This document shows, in pieces, positions 1 through 8,190 of a DNA stretch of 8,452 nt. The translations under genes and the position numbers were made by a program. Under the pieces are notes generated by a model that was not told where the DNA came from, did no database searches, and saw nothing but the letters and a program-made list of their open reading frames with translations. Each line of letters opens with the position of its first letter. The first letter of the stretch is position 1. Location of the stretch: assembly GCA_943324415.2 (NCBI GenBank), contig CALPLN020000082.1, forward strand, positions 1 to 8,452. Direction: 5' to 3'. The stretch is from Sediminibacterium ginsengisoli. Its GTDB lineage: Bacteria; Bacteroidota; Bacteroidia; Chitinophagales; Chitinophagaceae.

Positions 1-1863
1 AACAGCGCAAGCGCATTAGCTAAAAGACCCATCACACCTAAAGGCCCAACCATTCAAGAGAACTTAGGTAAAGCCGCTCCTAGTGTGACCTATCAGGATT
101 TGATCAAATCTCCTTATGACGAATATGTGTTTGAATTTTTAGCGAAGAGTCAATTGGTTAAAAACAAGAACGGCGTAGAAACTAAAATTGGTGCACCTGC
201 ATTAACCAATAGCTTTAGCATCTCTCCAGATAAAAATTATATCCTTACACGCACTTTAAATAAGCCTTTCTCTTATTTAGTGACTGCTTATGGTTTTGCC
301 TCTTCTATGCAAGTATTAGATAAAACCGGTGCCTTAGTAAAAACAATTGCACAATTACCTTCTTCTGAAGGAACAGCAAGTGGATATGACAACGTACAAA
401 ATGCACCTCGTGGTTTTGAATGGAAGGATGACGAAGCGGCTACCGTTGTATATGCAATGCCTTTAGATAGTGGCTTGATTAAAAAAGCAGTTCCTTTTCA
501 TGATGCGGTAATGGCGATAGCAGCTCCTTTCAACGAAGCGCCTAAAGAATTGTTTAAAACAGCGACTCGTTTTTCTAATATCAGCTGGGGTGATGAAACT
601 TTAGCATTAGTAACAGAAGTATTAAGAACGAAGCAGCGTTATAAAGTAAGTATCTACAATCATAAAGCGAAAAGTTTAACTACTTTATACGAACGTAGTT
701 TAACAGATGCCTATACCAACTTAGGTAATCCAGTTACCCATAAAAATAAGTTCGGCAAAGATGTAATAGCTACAGTGAACAACGGCCGTTCAGTATTAAT
801 GAACAACACCACTGGTGCTTCTGATAAAGGGGATCTTCCTTACTTATCCATCTACAACTTAGATACTAAAACCAATGAGATCATCTGGCGCAGTAAAGAA
901 GATTGTTTTGAATATGTAGTGGATGTATTAGATCCTGCTACTATGCAAATCATCACACGAAGAGAAACAGAAAAAGAAGTACCGAACTATTATTTAAAAT
1001 CTTTAAAAGCAAATACCTCTGTTGCTATAACTAGCTTCAGCAATCCTTATGCAAGTATGGAAGGGGTAACAAAAGAAAAAATTAAATACAAAAGAGCTGA
1101 TGGTGTGGACTTAACAGGTGACTTATATTTACCTAAGGGCTACAACAAAGAAAAAGATGGTCCTTTGCCTACATTGCTTTGGGCTTATCCTAGAGAATTT
1201 ACAAGTGCTGCTGATGCTAGCCAGATCAGAGGTAACCAACATAAGTTTACTTTATTGAGCTGGGGTTCTCCAGTGTTTTATGTAACACAAGGTTATGCAA
1301 TCTTGGACAATGCTGAAATGCCGATTGTGGCAACTTCTCCTGATAAAAAACCAAACGACGATTTTGTTAACCAATTGATCTTAAACGCGAATGCTGCGAT
1401 TGATAAATTAGTCGGCATGGGAGTGAGTGATCGTAACAAGTTTGCAATTGGTGGTCATAGCTATGGCGCATTCATGACTGCAAACGTACTTGCACATAGC
1501 AATTTATTTAAAGCAGGTATCGCGCGTAGTGGTGCTTATAACAGAACCTTGACTCCTTTTGGTTTCCAAAACGAAGACAGAACTTTCTGGCAAGCACCTC
1601 AATTGTATTTAGACATGAGTCCATTTGCACATGCTGATAAAATTAAAACACCTATTTTATTAACCCACGGCGAAATGGATGACAACACTGGAACTTTCCC
1701 AATCAATAGCGAGCGATTATACGCTGCAATCAAAGGACACGGTGGTACAGTTCGTTTTGTCTACTTACCTTATGAGGCACATGGCTACAGAGGAAAAGAA
1801 AACGTATTGCACTTATTATATGAGCAAGGACGTTGGTTGGATAAATACTTAAAAGGAAAATAA
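1..1863 (+). CDS. S9 family serine peptidase (glutamyl-endopeptidase-like), 5' partial
   Basis: This is a prolyl-oligopeptidase-family hydrolase that probably cleaves peptides, most likely exported to the periplasm or cell surface; the N-terminus that would show a signal peptide lies outside the window. The frame is open from base 1 (620 codons visible), so a GTG at 85 is an internal valine and not the start. Visible residues 1 to about 350 fit the beta-propeller part. From about residue 358 the alpha/beta-hydrolase domain begins (ADGVDLTGDLYLPKGY). The catalytic triad appears intact: nucleophile Ser487 in GGHSYGAF (codon at 1459), Asp560 in HGEMDDNTGTFP (codon at 1678) and His594 in YEAHGY (codon at 1780). 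The HGExD-N-GTFP and EAHGY blocks resemble the plant chloroplast glutamyl endopeptidase subgroup (S9D), known to cut after Glu; that specificity is inferred. Family members run to about 800 residues or more, so roughly 200 are missing. The gene converges on thrC with a shared terminator and has no evident functional link to it. Confidence 0.93.
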   Translation, partial: NSASALAKRPITPKGPTIQENLGKAAPSVTYQDLIKSPYDEYVFEFLAKSQLVKNKNGVETKIGAPALTNSFSISPDKNYILTRTLNKPFSYLVTAYGFASSMQVLDKTGALVKTIAQLPSSEGTASGYDNVQNAPRGFEWKDDEAATVVYAMPLDSGLIKKAVPFHDAVMAIAAPFNEAPKELFKTATRFSNISWGDETLALVTEVLRTKQRYKVSIYNHKAKSLTTLYERSLTDAYTNLGNPVTHKNKFGKDVIATVNNGRSVLMNNTTGASDKGDLPYLSIYNLDTKTNEIIWRSKEDCFEYVVDVLDPATMQIITRRETEKEVPNYYLKSLKANTSVAITSFSNPYASMEGVTKEKIKYKRADGVDLTGDLYLPKGYNKEKDGPLPTLLWAYPREFTSAADASQIRGNQHKFTLLSWGSPVFYVTQGYAILDNAEMPIVATSPDKKPNDDFVNQLILNANAAIDKLVGMGVSDRNKFAIGGHSYGAFMTANVLAHSNLFKAGIARSGAYNRTLTPFGFQNEDRTFWQAPQLYLDMSPFAHADKIKTPILLTHGEMDDNTGTFPINSERLYAAIKGHGGTVRFVYLPYEAHGYRGKENVLHLLYEQGRWLDKYLKGK

Positions 1864-1880
1864 AAAACTAGAAGTTGATT

Positions 1881-1912
1881 TAAATACGGCCCCCTCATCG
1901 GGGCCGTATTTA
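1881..1912. terminator. Bidirectional intrinsic terminator between the peptidase gene and thrC
   Basis: A perfect 13-bp inverted repeat (1881-1893 pairing with 1900-1912) encloses a 6-nt loop, CTCATC. The stem core is GC-rich (CGGCCCC/GGGGCCG) and its base is A/T. It begins 17 nt after the peptidase stop codon. On the plus strand it is followed by TTTATTTA, a fair U-rich tail; on the minus strand the tail (ATTTAAATC) is weaker. The genes on both sides converge here, so one hairpin probably serves both. The thrC stop codon (TAA, 1912-1910 on the minus strand) falls inside the foot of the stem. Confidence 0.85.
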
Positions 1913-3259
1913 TTTACGTAGCATCCATTGCTTAAACGCCGTATAGGCTGCAGCAAGTGGAACGGATTGTTTTGGCTTATCTAATAAATATTGAACTGAA
2001 GCTGGGATGGTTAGTTGATGTCCGATTGCTTCTTCAACCACCTCTGGGAATTTTACAGGATGAGCCGTTTCTAAAATAATCGCATGCACTGGCATCGATT
2101 CTACCGTATGGTTATAATGGGTGATTGCGTGTTCGTGGTCATGGATAAATGCTTCTGCTGCTAAAAATGCCACTGCCCCGTGTGGATCCAAGGTATAGCC
2201 ATAATCATTATAGACCCTTGTGATGGCTGCTTGTGTAGAGATATCATCATAGCTATAACTACTTAACGCATTTTTAAGTTGATCGAAGTTGTTTTGCATG
2301 ATCTCTAGGATGCGTACGAAATTACTTGGGTTACCTACATCCATTGCATTTGAAATCGTCTCTACTGATTTTTTGACTTCATAATTTCCAGTAGACAGAT
2401 ACCTTGTCACCACATTATTGTCATTACAGGCTGCTACAAAATGTCCCAATGGCAAACCACTTGCTTTGGCCATCATCCCCGCACATATATTTCCAAAGTT
2501 CCCACTTGGCACTACGATATGCATAGGCGTATTGTCTCCATATTGTGCAACCCATTGTTGCCATGCAAAGAAATAATACAATTGCTGCGGCAACCATCTT
2601 GCCACATTAATTGAATTAGCAGAAGTTAAATGATACGCTGCATTTAAATCGGCATCCATAAATGCCTCTTTCACAATCGCTTGACAATCATCAAAACTTC
2701 CCTCTACTTCTAAAGCGGTGATATTTTGCCCACAAGTAGTCAATTGCAATTCTTGTATCGGACTCACTTTTCCTTTTGGATACAATATAATTACCTGCAC
2801 CCCTTCAACACCTAAAAAGCCATTGGCTACTGCGCCACCGGTGTCTCCAGAAGTGGCAACAAGAACAGTATTGCTATTTGAAGGTGAAGTTTTGGAAAAA
2901 TAACCCAAACATCTACTCATGAATCTTGCACCTACATCTTTAAAGGCGAGGGTAGGTCCGTGGAATAACTCAAGTGCTTTAATGTTGGATGTAATAGGGA
3001 CCAAAGGAAAATCAAAATCAATTGTCTCCTTGCAAATCTGCTTCAAACTAGCATCATCAATTGTGCCTCCTACATAGGGACGCATCACTTCAAATGCTAA
3101 ACTGGCCTTATCTAATGTTTTAAATCTTTCTATTTGTTCGGTCGTCAACTGCGGTATCGTAGTTGGAAAATACAATCCCTTATCTGGCGCTTGTCCAGTG
3201 ATGGCTGCAATTTTAAAATTGACATTCGGCGATTTTTTTCCTAAACTATAATATTCCAT
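1910..3259 (-). CDS. thrC: Threonine synthase (PLP-dependent)
   Basis: This enzyme converts O-phospho-L-homoserine to L-threonine and phosphate, the last step of threonine synthesis, in the cytoplasm. The 449-residue protein is full length for the family (E. coli ThrC is about 428). The N-terminal motif GQAPDKGLYFP (22-32) is typical of threonine synthases. HGPTLAFKDVGARF (100-113) carries the Schiff-base lysine, Lys107, the same position as in E. coli ThrC. ATSGDTGGA (135-143) and VPSGNFGN (about 251-258) are the phosphate and cofactor-binding loops of fold-type II PLP enzymes. The ATG at 3259 lies inside the end of thrB, giving a 14-nt overlap; no clear Shine-Dalgarno precedes it (GTAGAAATTAATAGTA before ATG), so translation is probably coupled to thrB. 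It is the last gene of the cluster, and its stop codon lies inside the terminator hairpin. No key residue appears missing. Confidence 0.97.
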   Translation of the reverse strand: MEYYSLGKKSPNVNFKIAAITGQAPDKGLYFPTTIPQLTTEQIERFKTLDKASLAFEVMRPYVGGTIDDASLKQICKETIDFDFPLVPITSNIKALELFHGPTLAFKDVGARFMSRCLGYFSKTSPSNSNTVLVATSGDTGGAVANGFLGVEGVQVIILYPKGKVSPIQELQLTTCGQNITALEVEGSFDDCQAIVKEAFMDADLNAAYHLTSANSINVARWLPQQLYYFFAWQQWVAQYGDNTPMHIVVPSGNFGNICAGMMAKASGLPLGHFVAACNDNNVVTRYLSTGNYEVKKSVETISNAMDVGNPSNFVRILEIMQNNFDQLKNALSSYSYDDISTQAAITRVYNDYGYTLDPHGAVAFLAAEAFIHDHEHAITHYNHTVESMPVHAIILETAHPVKFPEVVEEAIGHQLTIPASVQYLLDKPKQSVPLAAAYTAFKQWMLRK

Positions 3260-4280
3260 TACTATTAATTTCTACTTCTACACCAGCGCCATTGATAGAG
3301 GTCACATAAGTATGATGTGGCAAACCAATTCGCGTGTATAATTTTTTCATTTCTTTTTCTACGGCAAACGCGGTGGACTGTTCCTTACTCAAGAAAAAGA
3401 TGGATGGCCCTGATCCTGAAATCCCTCCTCCCAATGCACCTGCGGCCTTACATGCTGCTTTCAATTCATCAAATCCTGGTATCAATATAGAACGGATGGG
3501 TTCAATGATCACGTCTTCCAGTGACCTCCCAATTAAATCATAATCTCCTTTCATCAATCCCGCCACCAAGCCTGCAATATTGCCCCATTGCTTAATGGCA
3601 TCTTTTAATTGCACATTTTGTTTTAAGATACTTCGCGCATCGGATGTTTTAACTTCTATCTGCGGATGTACAATGGTTACATGTAAAATAGGTGAGGGTA
3701 GTGCAATTACTTCCAACGGAAAGATGCTTCTTACCAAGGTCACACCACCAAAAATACAGGGTGCGATATTGTCTGCATGCTTTACACCTGATGCCAGTTT
3801 TTCACCATTCATCGCAAAACGTACTAGATCATCTTTTGTAAATAAGTTGCCCAATAAATGATTGGCACCCACAACGGCACCTGCAGAACTTGCTGCGCTA
3901 GATCCAATACCTGAACCTGGCTTTATCAATTTATTGATTTTAACTTCAAAAGCCAACTGGCCTACTGGAATAGTTGCCTTTGGATTGCCTAAATGCACTT
4001 GCTCTTCATAAGCTTCGATAAGTGCAATCAATGCCGCTCCTGCCACATTCTTTTCTGGATCGGTGGGTAAATTATAATCGTCAAGATTGATGATCTTAAT
4101 CGCAGAAATAATTGAACTTGCAAAAGAAGCTGAACTATGTTCTTTTGTACGTTCTACTCTGCGCATCTCCATCGCATCATATGGATTGTTCACAGCAAAG
4201 CCCAATATATCAAACCCGCATACCATATTGGCTACGGTGGCTGGTGCTTTAATTTTTATCCATTGATTGATTTCAAACAT
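3246..4280 (-). CDS. thrB: Homoserine kinase (GHMP kinase family)
   Basis: This enzyme phosphorylates L-homoserine with ATP to O-phosphohomoserine, the substrate of ThrC encoded next door. The 344-residue protein has the GHMP kinase layout: an N-terminal substrate-side motif, KAPATVANMVCGFDILGFA (11-29); the ATP-binding glycine/serine loop, KPGSGIGSSAASSAGAVVG (120-138); and the C-terminal glycine-rich motif, GALGGGISGSGPSIF (281-295). It is about 35 residues longer than E. coli ThrB (about 310); the extra length seems spread over residues 43-75 and the C-terminal tail. The ATG at 4280 is 11 nt after the thrA stop and has no recognisable Shine-Dalgarno. A second ATG 4 nt upstream (4284) opens a different frame that ends after three codons, so 4280 is the start that gives the kinase. 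Its end overlaps the thrC start by 14 nt. This packing indicates one transcript with coupled translation. Confidence 0.96.
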   Translation of the reverse strand: MFEINQWIKIKAPATVANMVCGFDILGFAVNNPYDAMEMRRVERTKEHSSASFASSIISAIKIINLDDYNLPTDPEKNVAGAALIALIEAYEEQVHLGNPKATIPVGQLAFEVKINKLIKPGSGIGSSAASSAGAVVGANHLLGNLFTKDDLVRFAMNGEKLASGVKHADNIAPCIFGGVTLVRSIFPLEVIALPSPILHVTIVHPQIEVKTSDARSILKQNVQLKDAIKQWGNIAGLVAGLMKGDYDLIGRSLEDVIIEPIRSILIPGFDELKAACKAAGALGGGISGSGPSIFFLSKEQSTAFAVEKEMKKLYTRIGLPHHTYVTSINGAGVEVEINSNGIL

Positions 4281-4291
4281 ACATTATAAAA

Positions 4292-6757
4292 TTAAACTCT
4301 TGCTGCTCTTATGATATCCGCGAATACGCCTGATGCGGTGACATCTGCACCAGCACCTGCGCCCTTAATCACCAATGGCAATTCAGGATATCTTTCAGAA
4401 TAGAATAAAACTAAATTGTCTTTTCCATATAAATGATAGAAGTCTGAACTCGGTTGGATATGTTGCAATCCCACTTTCGCTATGCCTTGTCCATTTTCAG
4501 CTCTTTCAAATTTCGCTACAAATTTCAATTTGCATCCTACTGCCGATGCCGCTTCATATAATTTTTTGAAATGTGCTTCTTGCTTTTCCATCTCTACATA
4601 AAAATCATCCACGGATCCATTAAAACAAGAGGCTGGTAAGAAGGCCTCATTCGCAATGTCTTCCATTTCTAATTTATGTCCTGCTTCACGCGCCAAAATC
4701 ATCACTTTACGCATGACATCTGTTCCGCCTAAATCCAATCTTGGATCTGGTTCTGTATATCCCTCATCTTGCGCTTGTTTTACAACCTGCGCGAATGACT
4801 TTGTGCCGTCATAATTATTAAACACAAAATTCAACGTGCCTGATAAAACTGCTTCTATCTTGTTAATCTTATCTCCGCTTCGGATTAGATCATTCAATGT
4901 GCCTATGATTGGTAAGCTTGCGCCCACATTGGTTTCAAATAAGAAGGCTGCACTATAGGTTCTAGCTAAAGCTTTTAATTTTGCATAATGCGCATATGGA
5001 GATGAACAAGCTATTTTATTACAAGCCACCACCGACACTGCCTTACTCAATAATTGCGCATAGGTATCTGCTACCGTAGCATGTGCTGTGACATCTACAA
5101 AAATAGAATTACGCAAATTATTGTCTAAGATCGCTGCCACATAATCTGTGATGGTACCTGTTGGTGCTGCAGCCAATTGATCTCTCCAATTGCTTAAATC
5201 TATTCCTTCTACATTGATCAATTGCTTTTTACTATTCGCTATGCCTACAATATTGATTTGCAATCTTAAATTTGCTTGCAAATAAGGAACCTGTTTTTTA
5301 ATTTGCTCTATTAATTTTCCACCTACATTACCTGCACCAGCTAAATACACATTCACTTGTCTATAGGATGTTTCAAAAAATTCTTCATGCAAAACATTGA
5401 TGGCTTTACGCACATCCTGTGATGCAATGACCGCTGTAATATTTTTCTCTGATGAACCCTGTGCAATCGCGCGCACATTGATCCCATTGCGTCCCAAGAC
5501 ACCAAACATTTTTCCGCTCACGCCTGGATGGTTACGCATTTGCTCTCCTACCAATGCAATGATGGATAAATCTTTTTCGATAATCAATGGATCTACCACT
5601 TGTGTATTGATCTCTTGTTCAAACTCCGCATCCACGGCAATCTTCGCCATATGTGTATCCTGCACATTCACACCCACACAAATAGAATGCTCCGAAGAAC
5701 TCTGTGTGATTAAAATAACATTGATCTGTTTTTTAGCCAATGCATCAAACAATCTTTTTGAGAAACCTGGTATACCCACCATACCCGCGCCTTCCAAACT
5801 CAATAGACAGATGTCTTTGATGCTGGAGATGCCACGAATAAAATTATCGTCTTTAGGTGATTCATTTTCAATCAATGTACCTGGATGCTCCGGCTCAAAT
5901 GTATTCTTAATCCAAACAGGAATGTTTTCACGCATCACTGGTTGAATGGTTGGAGGATAAATAATCTTGGCGCCAAAATGCGATAACTCCATCGCTTCTT
6001 GATAAGATATCTTTGGAATCTCTTTTGCATTGTGGACCATTCTTGGATCTGCAGTCATCATACCACTTACATCTGTCCATATTTCTAAAACGGATGCTTT
6101 TAAAGAAGCTGCGTAAATTGCACCTGTATAATCTGATCCACCTCTTCCTAAGGTAGTTGTATTGCCCTCTGCATCTGATGCGATAAAACCAGGCGCCATA
6201 TACAAGGCATGCTTGTTGGAGGGTATTTCAAAATACGCTTGTATTGTTTTAATCGTTGTGGATCTGTCTACGACTGCATTGAAATATTTGCTATTGGTTT
6301 TGATCATGGCTCTTGAATCCAACCAAACTTGATCTACCCCTTCTGCTTCAAATGCAGCTGCAATAATTTTTGAAGATAAAATTTCTCCATAGCTTATCAA
6401 TCGATCCTGCATGCGCATGGTCAATTCTCTTAGCATAAATAAGCCATCACAATTGGATTCAATTTCGTTGATCAATTGCTTGACCATACTCAATGTACCT
6501 GATTGTTGTTGGATTGGCAATAACGCACGTACTGCGTCTAAATGTTTTTGTTCTAAGTTTTGAATGATCGTTTTGTAGGCTTCGTTTCCTTGTGCAGCAC
6601 TTTGTGCTAACAAAATCAATTGATCTGTTACACCACTCATTGCAGATACCACCACTATCGTTGGTGTTGTTTTTACACGCTCTTTTACAATCGCTATTAC
6701 TTTTGAAATAGCTTCTGGTGTACCTACTGAACTTCCTCCAAACTTTAAAACCTGCAT
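4292..6757 (-). CDS. thrA: Bifunctional aspartate kinase / homoserine dehydrogenase I
   Basis: This fused enzyme catalyses the first step of the aspartate pathway (aspartate to aspartyl phosphate) and the NAD(P)H reduction of aspartate semialdehyde to homoserine. Using the ATG at 6757 the protein is 821 residues, against 820 for E. coli ThrA. In that numbering the kinase has KFGGSSVG (5-12), TLGRGGSD (202-209) and WTDVSGMMTADPR (227-239). Two ACT domains follow at about 315-385 and 396-460, the second with VGEQMRNHPGVSGKMF and IAQGSS, matching the threonine feedback region of ThrA enzymes. The dehydrogenase starts near 467, with the nucleotide-binding GAGNVGG (474-480), SGTLNFVFN (639-647) and GYTEPDPRLDLGGTD (666-680), including the likely catalytic Asp680 and Lys684. 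The frame stays open upstream to an ATG at 6805, adding 16 basic residues. I prefer 6757 because family members begin M-x-VLKFGG and AAAGGA precedes it. Aspartate-semialdehyde dehydrogenase, needed between the two activities, is not encoded in this window. Confidence 0.96.
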   Translation of the reverse strand: MQVLKFGGSSVGTPEAISKVIAIVKERVKTTPTIVVVSAMSGVTDQLILLAQSAAQGNEAYKTIIQNLEQKHLDAVRALLPIQQQSGTLSMVKQLINEIESNCDGLFMLRELTMRMQDRLISYGEILSSKIIAAAFEAEGVDQVWLDSRAMIKTNSKYFNAVVDRSTTIKTIQAYFEIPSNKHALYMAPGFIASDAEGNTTTLGRGGSDYTGAIYAASLKASVLEIWTDVSGMMTADPRMVHNAKEIPKISYQEAMELSHFGAKIIYPPTIQPVMRENIPVWIKNTFEPEHPGTLIENESPKDDNFIRGISSIKDICLLSLEGAGMVGIPGFSKRLFDALAKKQINVILITQSSSEHSICVGVNVQDTHMAKIAVDAEFEQEINTQVVDPLIIEKDLSIIALVGEQMRNHPGVSGKMFGVLGRNGINVRAIAQGSSEKNITAVIASQDVRKAINVLHEEFFETSYRQVNVYLAGAGNVGGKLIEQIKKQVPYLQANLRLQINIVGIANSKKQLINVEGIDLSNWRDQLAAAPTGTITDYVAAILDNNLRNSIFVDVTAHATVADTYAQLLSKAVSVVACNKIACSSPYAHYAKLKALARTYSAAFLFETNVGASLPIIGTLNDLIRSGDKINKIEAVLSGTLNFVFNNYDGTKSFAQVVKQAQDEGYTEPDPRLDLGGTDVMRKVMILAREAGHKLEMEDIANEAFLPASCFNGSVDDFYVEMEKQEAHFKKLYEAASAVGCKLKFVAKFERAENGQGIAKVGLQHIQPSSDFYHLYGKDNLVLFYSERYPELPLVIKGAGAGADVTASGVFADIIRAARV

Positions 6758-6769
6758 AGTATTTATTTT

Positions 6770-6775
6770 TCCTTT
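6770..6775 (-). promoter_or_regulatory. Probable ribosome binding site for thrA
   Basis: The sequence AAAGGA on the minus strand lies 12 nt before the ATG at 6757. The spacing is rather long, but this is the clearest purine-rich site near that start, and it supports 6757 over the in-frame ATG at 6805. Another in-frame ATG at 6787 is preceded by AAGGCAGG, so the site is not decisive alone; similarity to the family start M-x-VLKFGG carries more weight. Confidence 0.45.
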
Positions 6776-6822
6776 ACGACGATTCATTTTGCCTGCCTTT
6801 CCCATCTATTGCTAGATATCCG

Positions 6823-6852
6823 CAAAGTTAGGTCTTAAATTAAATACCCATA
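6823..6852 (-). promoter_or_regulatory. Candidate Bacteroidota-type promoter for thrABC
   Basis: On the minus strand TAACTTTG (6830-6823) exactly fits the TAnnTTTG -7 consensus of the primary sigma factor of Bacteroidota. Eighteen nt upstream is TATG (6852-6849), one mismatch from the TTTG -33 element, so the spacing is plausible but the -33 box is imperfect. The box spans the ilvA stop region and the short gap before thrA. A transcript would start near 6815-6819, giving a leader of about 60 nt to the thrA ATG at 6757 but only about 10-14 nt to the ATG at 6805. Activity is inferred from the motif alone. Confidence 0.5.
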
Positions 6853-8109
6853 GATATTGTCGTCTTTATTGATTTCGTTGTAATTGATTTGATATTTTTT
6901 CATCTTATCTATCAGCTCGGTATAATCTGCTTTGGACCTTAGCTCTAATCCAACCAATGCTGGCCCTGATTCTTTATTGTGTTTTTGAATGTACTCAAAC
7001 CTAGTGATATCGTCATTCTCGCCCAGTACCTTATTTACAAAATCTTTTAAGGCTCCTGGTCTTTGTGCAAAGCGGATCAAGAAATAATGTTTCAAGCCTT
7101 CATACATTAAAGAACGCTCTTTTATTTCTTGCATTCTTGCGATGTCATTGTTGCCTCCGCTCACAATACACAACACGTTCTTGCCTTTGATTTGTTCTGC
7201 ATAATCATCCAATACGGCGATTGACATCGCGCCTGCTGGCTCCACCACAATCGCTTCCTCATTGTACATGTCTAAAATCGTTGTGCATATTTTTCCTTCG
7301 GGCACTAAATGCACCTCATCCAATACATCTTTACAGATGGAAAAATTGTGATCACCCACACGCTTCACCGATGCGCCATCTACAAACTTATCGATCGTAT
7401 CCAATTCCACTGGATGCCCTGCCTTCATCGCTGCCAACATACTTGGTGCACCTTCTGGCTCTATTCCAATGATTTTTGTGTGTGGCGATGTTGATTTAAA
7501 ATAAGCTCCCACACCTGCGCTCAAACCACCTCCACCAATCGGTAAGAATAAATAATCAAGCGGATCTTGCGTGAACTGTGGCAAGTCTTCTAAAATTTCT
7601 ACGCCTACTGTTGCTTGTCCTGAAATAATATCTGGATGATCAAATGGAGGAATAAAAGTCATCCCATGTTCTATTGTGTATGCTTTTGCTGCCACTGCAG
7701 TATCATCAAATGTGTCTCCTACTAATTTTATTGCTACAAAATCTTCTCCAAACATTTTTGTTTGTGATACTTTTTGCTGTGGAGAGGGGATGGGCATAAA
7801 TACCACACCCTTAACCCCTAATTTTTTACAGCTATAAGCAAAGCCCTGTGCATGGTTCCCTGCGCTTGCACACACTACTCCTTTTGCCAACTGTTCGGGA
7901 GAAAGTTGACGCATCATATTGTAGGCGCCTCTTAATTTATAAGAACGCACAATTTGTAAGTCTTCTCTTTTTAAATAAATCCTGCACTGATATTTTCGAG
8001 ACAGGTTTGCATTATACTGCAGTGGGGTATGTGTTACCACCGACTTCAGTCTTTGCATTGCACCTTCGATATCGAGTGCAGGATCCATAACAAATTTTGC
8101 TTCGCTCAT
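6835..8109 (-). CDS. ilvA: Threonine ammonia-lyase (threonine dehydratase), biosynthetic
   Basis: This PLP enzyme deaminates L-threonine to 2-oxobutanoate and ammonia, the committed step from threonine to isoleucine. In the 424-residue protein, YLKREDLQIVRSYKLRGA (45-62) holds the cofactor lysine, Lys58. ASAGNHAQG (81-89) is the substrate loop, GGGGLSAG (192-199) binds the PLP phosphate, and SGGN (317-320) faces the cofactor ring. A single C-terminal ACT-like regulatory domain spans about 338-424 (HYFLIRFAQRPGALKDFVNK). The length and single regulatory domain match the shorter IlvA type of Bacillus and Corynebacterium rather than the 514-residue E. coli enzyme with two such domains. Because a regulatory domain is present, isoleucine-sensitive biosynthetic use is more likely than catabolic use. 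An in-frame TAA two codons upstream makes 8109 the most upstream ATG; GGTGA lies 11 nt before it. Met8 is a less likely alternative. The gene follows ilvC by 81 nt and precedes thrA, whose pathway supplies its substrate. Confidence 0.95.
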   Translation of the reverse strand: MSEAKFVMDPALDIEGAMQRLKSVVTHTPLQYNANLSRKYQCRIYLKREDLQIVRSYKLRGAYNMMRQLSPEQLAKGVVCASAGNHAQGFAYSCKKLGVKGVVFMPIPSPQQKVSQTKMFGEDFVAIKLVGDTFDDTAVAAKAYTIEHGMTFIPPFDHPDIISGQATVGVEILEDLPQFTQDPLDYLFLPIGGGGLSAGVGAYFKSTSPHTKIIGIEPEGAPSMLAAMKAGHPVELDTIDKFVDGASVKRVGDHNFSICKDVLDEVHLVPEGKICTTILDMYNEEAIVVEPAGAMSIAVLDDYAEQIKGKNVLCIVSGGNNDIARMQEIKERSLMYEGLKHYFLIRFAQRPGALKDFVNKVLGENDDITRFEYIQKHNKESGPALVGLELRSKADYTELIDKMKKYQINYNEINKDDNIYGYLI

Positions 8110-8190
8110 TACTTATGCTTTCACCAATGATTAATCCTTCCTTATAATAATTACTATTGGCACTTATTAAGTAACCTCTTGCTCTGTTGT

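Noticed and set aside
5397..5945. A 182-codon open frame on the plus strand within thrA
   Set aside because: It is antisense to the ACT and kinase region of thrA, where every protein motif is intact. Its translation is cysteine- and serine-rich without a recognisable domain, as expected of a shadow frame.
6758..6834. Threonine/isoleucine leader-peptide attenuator before thrA
   Set aside because: The only short coding stretch here (MGKAGKMNRRKGKINT) has a single Thr and a single Ile codon, is in frame with thrA, and there is no room for a terminator hairpin after it.
7221..7494. Two overlapping plus-strand frames of 83 and 61 codons within ilvA
   Set aside because: They are antisense to the conserved IlvA catalytic domain, overlap each other in different frames and show no recognisable features.
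8110..8190. Possible terminator or attenuator between ilvC and ilvA
   Set aside because: The only hairpin I find (GGTTACTT/AAGTGCC on the minus strand) is about 7 bp with a bulge and a G-T pair, and has no U-run. There is also no TAnnTTTG box in this gap.
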